Shown: positions 53,404 through 61,479 of the stretch, one piece after another
How the letters are laid out: each line of letters starts with the position of its first letter
Position numbering within the stretch: position 1 is the stretch's first letter
Assembly (NCBI GenBank): GCA_030601885.1
Contig: JAUWAU010000014.1
Coordinates: forward strand, 62,001-126,000
Reading direction: 5' to 3'
From: Armatimonadota bacterium
GTDB taxonomy: Bacteria; Armatimonadota; Zipacnadia; JAUWAU01
Length of the DNA: 64,000 nt
Notes under the pieces: generated by a model
Databases searched by the model: none
Seen by the model: the letters and a program-made list of their open reading frames with translations, nothing else
What the model was told of the DNA's origin: nothing
Program-made: the position numbers and the translations under genes

Positions 53404-53735
53404 TCATTGCAGCTCATCGAGGTGCTCGCCCAGTTTCTCTATGGCTCGCACGACGTCGCGCATGTCCTCGCGAGTGCCCAACAGGCACTGCTGGCTGATG
53501 CTCACCTTCTCTTGACAGAGTCGCTCGCAATTCGGACACTGAACACTGCGGTAGTCAGGGAAGTGAACGAGCTCTGCGATGCGGCCGAAGCGGCGTTCGG
53601 TCAAAAGCCGGTTGTTGCAGAGTGGATGCGAGTAACCGCCGCCCGCGGGTATGCCTTCTGCGTTGAGTGCCTGAATGAACCTACCCCGCCGCGGGCGGAC
53701 GGGCGGCGTGATATTCAGCTTGGCGCTGCTCTGGT
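53404..53735 (-). pseudogene. C-terminal remnant of a DegT/DnrJ-type aminotransferase
   Basis: In one frame this reads PPVRPRRGRFIQALNAEGIP, AGGGYSHPLCNNRLL and CPNCERLCQEKVSISQQCLL, then GTREDMRDVVRAIEKLGEHLDEL and stop. That is the C-terminal signature of DegT-family enzymes (..KFxxALxAEGIP.., ..CPxxExLCxxxVxL..LLGxxEDMxDIVxAIxKI..). No N-terminal part is near. It is a decayed copy, distinct from the intact gene at 21479. Confidence 0.65.
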
Positions 53736-53740
53736 TACAT

Positions 53741-53890
53741 TCTCCTCAACGGCTGTCGCCTGTCCGGCTCTCCACCATTCGCCAGTATGTGCGCAACCTC
53801 GATGGGCCGAACACGATCGTAGTACGCATACCCAGCGCTCTTGGCCAAGTCGTCCGCGCCAAGATAGTCTCTGAATTGAGCGTATCTGCT
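53741..53890 (-). pseudogene. C-terminal fragment of an unidentified gene
   Basis: The frame RYAQFRDYLGADDLAKSAGY, AYYDRVRPIEVAHILANGGE and PDRRQPLRRM ends at TAA 53741. The composition is protein-like and there is no start. I cannot assign a family. It lies directly downstream of the IS256 gene end, so it is probably what remained after that element entered. Confidence 0.4.
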
Positions 53891-53930
53891 TCTGTCGCGG
53901 GGCTTCCGTCAATAGGTGTGTAAACGTAGG

Positions 53931-54872
53931 TTAGGCGGCGAGCCCGTCTGGCTGGTTTGCTTGTCGAACTCCGTTGATGTAGACGGCCCCCTCGAAGAGC
54001 TCCTTCATCAACTCGGGAGCGTTCAAGCGTCGGAACCGGCTCTGGGCGATGAGCAGCATCTTCCAGATCACCGCCGTCGCATTCTCCACCTTCTTGAACC
54101 GCTTCGCCGCGTCTGTGCGAAGCCGCAACGCCGCGAACGGCGATTCCACCGGGTTCGTCGTCCGTAGATGTGTCCAATGCTCCTGGGGAAACGCGTAGAA
54201 CGCCGTCATGCGATCCCAGTCCTGGTCGATCAGCTCCGCTGCGTCGCCGTAGGCGTGCGCGCGGCACCAACGCTGGAACGTCGCCTTCTCACGCTCCGCC
54301 TGTTGCACCGTGTCGGCATAGACGATCTTGCGCAGCAACTCCTTGGCCGGCGGCTGATCCTTCTTCCCGATCCGATCCAGCATGTTCAGCATGCGGTGGT
54401 TCCAGCACCGCTGCTCCGCCGCCTCCGGATAGATCTCACGCAGGCCACCCCAGATACCCAGATGCCCGTCCCCGATGACCAATCGCGGCGCTCGCAAACC
54501 CCGTGACCGCAGATCCCGCAGCACGCTCGCCCAACTTGCGGTCGATTCCCGATGCCCGCACTGCAGCGCCACCAGCACCGCCGCCTTGCGGTCCTCCAAG
54601 CCCGCCTTCAGGTACACCCCATCCACCCATAAATACACCACCTCCACGTCGTCTAACCGACGCTGCTTCCACGCCTCCATCCCCGCGTGACGGGCCGGTC
54701 CGTGTTCCCTCGTTGGTAGTCGTCGCAGCGGACGATGGCTACTTTCGGCAAGTTCTCCTCCATCTGGGGCGGGCGTTGCCAAATAGCACATACACGACGT
54801 ATACTTACCGCAGTCGCAACTGGCATCCCGGGGACATGAGTGGTGCTTCCCGGGGTTGCCCATAGTATTCAT
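53931..54872 (-). pseudogene. IS256-family transposase, 5'-truncated
   Basis: 313-codon frame of which about residues 65-313 match Mutator-type IS256 transposases: DVEVVYLWVDGVYLKAGLED with the first catalytic Asp, VIGDGHLGIWGGLREIYPEA with the second, CWNHRMLNMLDRIGKK and the C-terminal TTNPVESPFAALRLRTDAAK with the Glu of the DDE set. The full-length protein is about 400 residues, so 100-plus N-terminal residues are missing; upstream residues do not match the family. Catalytic residues remain, but a truncated protein is probably inactive. Confidence 0.75.
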
Positions 54873-54878
54873 GTCCCC
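54830..54878. repeat. inverted GGGGACATGA repeat
   Basis: GGGGACATGAGT (54830-54841) and ATTCATGTCCCC (54867-54878) are complementary at 11 of 12 positions and enclose 25 bp. It recalls the ends of the element at 16738 and the ATGTCCCC words at 24751-24788. Confidence 0.5.
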
Positions 54879-54902
54879 GCAAGTCAGGTAGACACCTGCT
54901 CT

Positions 54903-56156
54903 TCAGTCTGATACGTTTGTGAACAAGAGACCGTCAGGGTTCGACGGTTGTCCTCTACTGTGCCCCATTCCCGGTGCGATCAGGTCCAGATCGCCATCGT
55001 TGTCCACATCGCCAATAGAACAACCGAATCCCAGGTTGAAATCGTTCGCAAGCTGGTGTTTGACCCAACGGACACCCGTGCCGAAGCGGACCAACTCAAG
55101 CCAGAATATGTCAGGGGGATCCTGTTCGCCCGGATCGTGATGCTGGTAATTACAGTGGCCGGCAAGAATGTCAATATCGCCATCCCCATCGATATCGGCG
55201 TAGGTCGGCCAATGGATGGTGCACGGCAGCTCGCCCGGCAAGATCTCGTGTAGCGTGAAGGTGGGATTCAAGCCCCCTGAGGACTCTGACCAGTAGATTC
55301 CGTAGTTGTGTGCCCTCGGCCAGATAATATCGTTGTCGCCATCGTTGTCCACATCGTACACCAACGCATCCGCCACCTGCAGCCCTCGACGCTCCGTAGA
55401 TGGGCGATCCGGGATCTCGTGCTCAATGTACTTGCCGGACGGGGTTCGCTCCAGCCAGACATAATCGGCCACGATGTCTGGCCTATTGTCGCTATTCACA
55501 TAACCGACGGTGGCCGCATGGGTCAGTATCTCGCTGACTTGTTCTCCGACCCACTCCTTCGTGGGATCAGCGGGAATTTCATACATCCATATGCCATCAA
55601 CCGTTGTATTCCTACCGCCGGCCCTGAGCAACTCGATTTGTCCGTCACCGTCAACATCCACAAATCTTAGTTCTTCCAGCCAACCGAAATTGGAGTCCAG
55701 CATAACGTAATCGTTCCACGTGTCTGTGTACGGTGGACCGGGATTCCTGAACCAAACGACCCAGTCTTCCGAATACCTTTTCTTGGAGCGCCAACCAACT
55801 ATATCCAGCTCCCCATCACGGTCAATGTCGTGAATAGCCCCTCTCCAGAGAGTTGACTCAGTATGGTGGCTTGGATCCAGCAACGAGTAAGTGTGCGCAA
55901 CCCAATCCGGCCCTTCATACCACTTGCCATTGTCGAGCACGATATCCGCCTTGCCATCGCGGTTGACATCCACAACGGCTGAGTTCCCAAACTGGGTCTG
56001 CGTAAGGACATTGCGAAATAGCGTGCTCCTAGAGAATGTGACGTCATCAGCAAGAACTTCGGTCGAGAGACCTGTGCCGGTAAGCCACAAGGCGACAATG
56101 ATCTTGACCAGGTGAGCATCCAGTAACCCATTCGCGTTCCTCTTTGCTCGGATCAT
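54903..56156 (-). CDS. secreted FG-GAP/VCBS repeat protein
   Basis: 417 residues with a signal-like N-terminus (ALWLTGTGLSTEVLA). The rest contains at least five FG-GAP/VCBS beta-propeller blades with calcium-binding DxDxDG loops: DVNRDGKADIVL, DIDRDGELDIVG, DVDGDGQIELLR, DVDNDGDNDIIW, DIDGDGDIDILA and DVDNDGDLDLIA. Such propellers bind ligands or carry surface interactions. No catalytic motif. It is the first of a minus-strand set with the GH123-like proteins upstream. Confidence 0.85.
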   Translation of the reverse strand: MIRAKRNANGLLDAHLVKIIVALWLTGTGLSTEVLADDVTFSRSTLFRNVLTQTQFGNSAVVDVNRDGKADIVLDNGKWYEGPDWVAHTYSLLDPSHHTESTLWRGAIHDIDRDGELDIVGWRSKKRYSEDWVVWFRNPGPPYTDTWNDYVMLDSNFGWLEELRFVDVDGDGQIELLRAGGRNTTVDGIWMYEIPADPTKEWVGEQVSEILTHAATVGYVNSDNRPDIVADYVWLERTPSGKYIEHEIPDRPSTERRGLQVADALVYDVDNDGDNDIIWPRAHNYGIYWSESSGGLNPTFTLHEILPGELPCTIHWPTYADIDGDGDIDILAGHCNYQHHDPGEQDPPDIFWLELVRFGTGVRWVKHQLANDFNLGFGCSIGDVDNDGDLDLIAPGMGHSRGQPSNPDGLLFTNVSD

Positions 56157-56315
56157 TTCATTACCTGCTCACTATACGACAACTCGCCGATTCCTGACGG
56201 TGGCAATGCCATACTCGTTCCCATACCTATAGGAAAACATACGGACTTGCAGGCTGGGAGCCTGCGCTCCCGGGAACGCACGCATCCCTGCCTGCTGACG
56301 CGATCTTCTTCAGTG

Positions 56316-59207
56316 TCACTCGGGACGCGCAGCCCTGCTCTGGTAGTCTGCTTCGATCTCGTGAGCGCTCAATGCCCTCGCATAGATCCTCGCTTCGTCA
56401 ATGACACCATTGAAGTAGTGGCCGGACCATCCAGAGCCGCCTCCGATATACACGTCCGTAGAGTTGCGCAGGTGTATTGGTTTTCTTGGTATGGTATTGC
56501 TTACAGCATGACCATTGAGATAGAACACTACCTCACTATCACTTGCAGTAAACGCTATGTGAGAGTACTTGTTCAAGTGCTCCCCGAGCGATAGGCCAAG
56601 TATCAGGGCTGACCTATCTGGGTATCCCATTATCAGATTCAGCGTCTTGTATTTAGGGTTGATGTCCAGGTGATAGCCGGTCCGGTGTCCCCAGTCCCAT
56701 TTCTTCACTATGCATCCATCGGCCTTGAATGGCTTCACCCACGCGACGAACGTCATCTCGTCAAGGATGCCGTCCAAGCTCGCGCTATTCGGACATCTCA
56801 CAGCATCATCGACACCATCGAACTCCAGAGCCTTCCCGCTTCTCCCCTCGACCCAGCGGGGCCCCCCAAACAGAACCCCGTTGTTCCCGTGGCCGGACGT
56901 GTCCTGAGCACTCGCCCCGCGTCCCTCATCAAAGCGCCACAGGCCAACAAGATCCAGAGCCACGAGCGCCGTGAACTCGCTCTCCGCAGAGGTAGCTGAG
57001 TTGCCACCCTCGTCCGTGCTGCTCACGGTGAAGTAGTAGGCCCTGCCCGGGGACAACCCGTGCATGTCCACGCTGTGCGAGGTTGCATGGGACAAACCCC
57101 TCGCTGTGTGTCTGTACGCGCCTGGGGACGTGCCATATCTGACCAAGCTGTTGCTTGGCTCATCGGTGCTCCAGGTAATGGTTGCCTTGGCTGAGCTTAT
57201 CCTCTCGACCTGCACACCTGAGATCACAGGTGGCGCCGTATCCCGTGTGAGCTGAAGATCCAGACTCGTCCTCTGGTTCTCAGTCACCATTACGCCTCTC
57301 TGAACTGCATCGTTGTATCCAGTCGCTGAGGTAGTGACTGTGCGAGTGCCGGGCAGTACATCCATGGCGTATGTCCCCGTGGCGCCAGTAGTGTCCTCTC
57401 CGATGCCATCCGTGACTCTTGCTTTCGGTATGGGCTTGCCAGTCGCCGCATCTATTACCACACCTCCAATGGTGCCGACGTTCCGGGCAATGAGATCTGC
57501 GAGTTGTCGTCGATAGAGCTCAAAGCCGTGTCCACGGGTTGGCCAACCGATGTCCTGTTTTGGGGCTGCTTCACTGAGCGCACTCGGGACACAGCTCTTG
57601 ACTATGGCATCAGCCTCAGAGCCCAAACCTGCCTGCTTGGCCAGCCACAGATACTCATAATCCTGCATACCTCTTCGCCAGTTCTTCATCCTTATCGAAG
57701 AAAGGGGACCTGGCAGTCGCCTGCTTGAACTTGGGATAACCTTGTCCTCTCCGGGATAGAAGAAAGTCCCGCTTCCGTTTCGATGGCCACGCCCAAACAG
57801 ATCCTGTGGCGCCGGCCACTTCGTGGTTGACCAATAGAAGTATTGGTCAACGTTGTACCGCCAGCAGATCCATGGCTGCACGCGGAAGTCAATGGCATCT
57901 GTGTCAATGGAGGTCTCACCATAGAAAGGTCGATCCCCATTGTAGAAGCTGCATTTTCTACCTTGCGCCTGCTCATGTACTGCGTCTGGAAGGTAATAGC
58001 CGTTCCCTTGCATACTCCAGAAGTCACAGTGCCCCTGCAACTCAGAGATAATCGGGCAGGCAACGTAAGTCGCAAGAGCACTTCCAGGGCCAGGATTGTT
58101 GTGAATCCACTGACATCTCTCAATGATGTCGTCATAGACTGGTCCGTGTGAATAGGGCTCGTCTCTCAGATACTTGTGTATCTCAACATGAGGAGCATTG
58201 GCCCTGAACCAGTTCACCCAGGCATCTGAGCCGGCCCGCCAGCCTGCCTCCGTATCAGGAGAGAACTCCTCAGGGCGAGCATTATATGGGCCTACTGAGA
58301 AAGTGCCGTTTCCCGTGTTCTCCCCCGGCCCTTCATAGCCGTGTGCTGGCGTGTAGTACCTGCCGTCCATGTATCCCCTGTAACGGTCAGTCATCACTGC
58401 AAGGTTCTGGACATGCTTGACAATGTCAAATCGGTGGCGATAGGCCATCTGGAAGTATCTGCGTTCTATCTCATGATATGCTGCGGTGCCGGCCGCAACG
58501 CCGTGCCTGCCCACTATTCCAGAACCCGCAGGCCAGTCCCCCTGGACAAACATGTTCTTGAGATGACACTCGTCCGGCAGGATCAAGTCACACACCTGCA
58601 GAGACGCTGGTATGGTGTGGGTCACGACCGACTCCACACTCACCCGCACGTTACCGGTGTACGTCCCTGGCACTGCATCTCGCGGGACCCAGATATCAAC
58701 CCAGACTGCCTGATTGCTGTTGGCTGCTATGTCGAATGGGGCTCCTCCCAGACCCCTCGGAGCAGCAAAGGGTATCAGGCAGTCAGGCACCCAGCCCGAG
58801 TAGTAGCCGGAGCCCTTGGTCACTTCCACGTAGTGCTCTGTAAGGAACTCGATCCTCTTTCCTCGGTAATCGAACGGGTCCGAGGAGCCAGTGTTCTCGA
58901 TCACGTATGGACCATTGGTGAGACTGTCCAGACTCACGTCTACGCCTTTCACGGCTGAGCCATTTGCTTCGATGATCAGTTGGAACGCAACGACTTCGTT
59001 CCTTGCAGCGAACAGACTGATGCGACGGCCGTCCCAGACAGGATTGTCCGGACTCACTGCTAAGGGATGATCATTGTCTGTCTTCTTCACTTTCTCGCCA
59101 TCGTCAACTGCCCAGATCCTCGATATGCCTGCACTTGCAGGGCCCACAGCAACAACTAAGAGCATAAGACAGAATAGGCTTGTTGCTCCCAGTGTCATTC
59201 GTTTCAT
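56316..59207 (-). CDS. secreted DUF4091/GH123-like protein with fibronectin and LamG domains
   Basis: 963 residues from ATG 59207, with a signal peptide (LFCLMLLVVAVGPASA). Residues about 80-560 match the GH123-like DUF4091 pattern (WPAGSG..., EIHKYLRDEPYSHG with acidic residues, and the C-terminal SSIRMKNWRRGMQDYEYLWL that marks the family). Next come a carboxypeptidase-regulatory-like domain (IGGVVIDAATGKPIPKARV), a fibronectin-type III domain (SSAKATITWSTDEPSNSLVR) and a LamG domain (LVGLWRFDEGRG onward). Probably a surface or periplasmic glycosidase-like protein. Confidence 0.85.
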   Translation of the reverse strand: MKRMTLGATSLFCLMLLVVAVGPASAGISRIWAVDDGEKVKKTDNDHPLAVSPDNPVWDGRRISLFAARNEVVAFQLIIEANGSAVKGVDVSLDSLTNGPYVIENTGSSDPFDYRGKRIEFLTEHYVEVTKGSGYYSGWVPDCLIPFAAPRGLGGAPFDIAANSNQAVWVDIWVPRDAVPGTYTGNVRVSVESVVTHTIPASLQVCDLILPDECHLKNMFVQGDWPAGSGIVGRHGVAAGTAAYHEIERRYFQMAYRHRFDIVKHVQNLAVMTDRYRGYMDGRYYTPAHGYEGPGENTGNGTFSVGPYNARPEEFSPDTEAGWRAGSDAWVNWFRANAPHVEIHKYLRDEPYSHGPVYDDIIERCQWIHNNPGPGSALATYVACPIISELQGHCDFWSMQGNGYYLPDAVHEQAQGRKCSFYNGDRPFYGETSIDTDAIDFRVQPWICWRYNVDQYFYWSTTKWPAPQDLFGRGHRNGSGTFFYPGEDKVIPSSSRRLPGPLSSIRMKNWRRGMQDYEYLWLAKQAGLGSEADAIVKSCVPSALSEAAPKQDIGWPTRGHGFELYRRQLADLIARNVGTIGGVVIDAATGKPIPKARVTDGIGEDTTGATGTYAMDVLPGTRTVTTSATGYNDAVQRGVMVTENQRTSLDLQLTRDTAPPVISGVQVERISSAKATITWSTDEPSNSLVRYGTSPGAYRHTARGLSHATSHSVDMHGLSPGRAYYFTVSSTDEGGNSATSAESEFTALVALDLVGLWRFDEGRGASAQDTSGHGNNGVLFGGPRWVEGRSGKALEFDGVDDAVRCPNSASLDGILDEMTFVAWVKPFKADGCIVKKWDWGHRTGYHLDINPKYKTLNLIMGYPDRSALILGLSLGEHLNKYSHIAFTASDSEVVFYLNGHAVSNTIPRKPIHLRNSTDVYIGGGSGWSGHYFNGVIDEARIYARALSAHEIEADYQSRAARPE

Positions 59208-59366
59208 TGTTTCTTCTGCCTTTGGTAACGTCACCGACATGTGCTTCCCGAGATAGCGACCCTCTTGCTCCGCTCACGCAAGTCGCCGGCATCTCCACGC
59301 GTTCGGCGTTTCTTGTGACTCCCTGCTTACCTCGCGGAACCAGTCAGGGCTGGAACAAGCTCGCCA

Positions 59367-61187
59367 TCAGCGATGGGTGGCGCGGCCCACGCGAACGATG
59401 AGGTCCGCCAGCTCCTCCCGAGCCGCTAGCAGCGCCTCTGGCTCGTGACACCATTCGGTGAAGCTCCTGACCACTGACTGACCTTCGAGCCACTGCCTGG
59501 CCTCCGTGACCAGTTCTGGCCTCCTGCCCATTTTCTCGAGCCTCTCGACACCCTTCTCAATGAGCCAGACGTACTCGTAGTCCTCCATTCCATCGCGGAG
59601 CGCCTCCAGCCGGATGGAGGAAAGGGCAGTGCCATTCGGGCCGGGATAGATGAGATGACCGTCACCATTGTATTGGTGTCCCCAGCGGCTGACGAAGTTG
59701 GCCGCCACCCAGGGACGGTTGGGCCACTTCTCCTCTGGACGATCGCCCTTCAGGTTTTCCTCACCCCAGTGGATCGCCGTCCAGTAGGCGAACCCCTCGA
59801 CGTCACACTCCCAGCAGAGCCAGGGCAGGATGCGGCAATCCATTAGGGGGTAGTCGATGAAGATATTGGGGTAGGGATGGCGAACATCACAGGCCACGTA
59901 CATCCAAAGCACCTTGTTCTCCCGCCGCCAGCGGTCCATGTTGGCTTGGGCCGGCGCACCGCCGCGGGCGATGTTCAGCATGTGGAGAACGCAGATGTCC
60001 ACCTCGTTTTCACACAACTCCACGAGAGGACCAGTCACGGGGCCACAGAGCCCGGCCCGCAGACGCGGGTTCGCACGATGCACCGTCTTTAGCTCTTTCA
60101 GCACCTCAGGCGCTTTGTCGTCGGGCGGCTCATCCCGAACGTACACAAACGCGTGGTCGAGCCAGCCGCGGGCGTCGAGGTGTTTCGCAAAGTCACTGAG
60201 GTAGGCGATGAGGCGTTCTTGCTGCTCCTCGGTGAGGTCGGGACCGCCTGGAAGGAGGGCGAGCCGGAAGGCTGTCATGCCGCGTGGAAAGCAGTATTCC
60301 AGCCCTTCGTCGATCGCGCGGTAGTAATCGGAGGGGTCTGTCTCAGGCCCATCCAAGACCGCGCGCATGTTTCGCTCGCGGATGATATCGCTGCTCAGCC
60401 GATGAGTGAAGAGCATATCCCAATAGTTGCGGAGCATTGACTGTGGAATCGGCCAGCGGTTGTAGAAGTGCGACAGCGTGCTTTGGTAGATGGGGATGGC
60501 GGAGGCTAACGGAGGGGTGGCTGCGAGCGTGAAATCCCAGACCGTGAGCTCGAGCCCCACCTCGCGGTCGGCGAGGCCCTCTGCGGAAACGCTGATGGCG
60601 CCCATGTAGCGCCCCGGCGCGGCCGAGTCAGGGACATGCACGGTGATCCAGAACGGCTGCCGCCCTCCCGCCTCCACGGCCACTGGTCCAGAAGGCATCA
60701 AGGGATCCGGCCACCAGCCCACCCGGTCCACCGGATACCTGGGCCGGTTGGTCTTCACATAGCCCACCGGGTTAGCCAACGTCCTGGCGGATGGAATCAC
60801 GGCCCCCCCAGCTTCATGACGTAGATCGGAGACCTCGACCCTAACCTGGCTCAGCGGCTGCTCGCCAGCGCCGACGACAACTTGCAGCGACTCTCTCTCA
60901 TTCCGGCAGGCACTGATCCGCGCAGGCCCTTGCCGGAGCGGGCTCTCGCCTTCCTCCAGCTCGCGCAGCACCTTGGTGAGGCTATCCGCCACGAAGACCC
61001 GCATCGCCTTTATCCTTTCTCGCTGGGGGAAGCTGCTGCCCTCGGCCCAGCAGTCTCCGGACGGCAGAAGCATGAGCACTGTCACCCCGGCAGCGAGATG
61101 CGCAGCAGTTCGCAACGCTGATCGCTTCGCTACGCGCGGGCCGCCATCGCGAGATCGCATTGGCTTGCCTATCACGATCTGCTCCAT
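59367..61187 (-). CDS. secreted DUF4091/GH123-like protein
   Basis: 606 residues from ATG 61187 with GGAAG seven bases upstream. The N-terminal part contains a hydrophobic region (LAAGVTVLMLLPSGDCWA). The body matches the same GH123-like pattern as its downstream neighbour (WLDHAFVYVRDEPPDDKA, CRILPWLCWECDVEGFAYWT and SSIRLEALRDGMEDYEYVWL), without the extra C-terminal modules. GH123 enzymes remove N-acetylgalactosamine-type residues; activity of these divergent members is unproven. The pair arose by duplication. Confidence 0.85.
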   Translation of the reverse strand: MEQIVIGKPMRSRDGGPRVAKRSALRTAAHLAAGVTVLMLLPSGDCWAEGSSFPQRERIKAMRVFVADSLTKVLRELEEGESPLRQGPARISACRNERESLQVVVGAGEQPLSQVRVEVSDLRHEAGGAVIPSARTLANPVGYVKTNRPRYPVDRVGWWPDPLMPSGPVAVEAGGRQPFWITVHVPDSAAPGRYMGAISVSAEGLADREVGLELTVWDFTLAATPPLASAIPIYQSTLSHFYNRWPIPQSMLRNYWDMLFTHRLSSDIIRERNMRAVLDGPETDPSDYYRAIDEGLEYCFPRGMTAFRLALLPGGPDLTEEQQERLIAYLSDFAKHLDARGWLDHAFVYVRDEPPDDKAPEVLKELKTVHRANPRLRAGLCGPVTGPLVELCENEVDICVLHMLNIARGGAPAQANMDRWRRENKVLWMYVACDVRHPYPNIFIDYPLMDCRILPWLCWECDVEGFAYWTAIHWGEENLKGDRPEEKWPNRPWVAANFVSRWGHQYNGDGHLIYPGPNGTALSSIRLEALRDGMEDYEYVWLIEKGVERLEKMGRRPELVTEARQWLEGQSVVRSFTEWCHEPEALLAAREELADLIVRVGRATHR

Positions 61188-61479
61188 TAGGGCACTTCCG
61201 TTTTGCAAACACCCGGTGCTTTGGGAATTCGGCCTTGGAACTACTCACCTGATCCAATTCCCGAACCGAGCCGGCTCCTATCCGCCCATCTGCACAGTCA
61301 CTCCGAACGACTGCGCCAGCTCACGGATGGATTCAAGCCCGTCGCCCCACACTGCGGCTTCCCCGCTGCTGCCGTTCCGTCGGCCCACGCAACCGTCAAA
61401 ACCAAGCCATACAGCAGTAGACAACACGGCAGGATACTGTGGCCTCCGAAGGGCCTGCGTGTTCCTCAAGTGGAATGCC

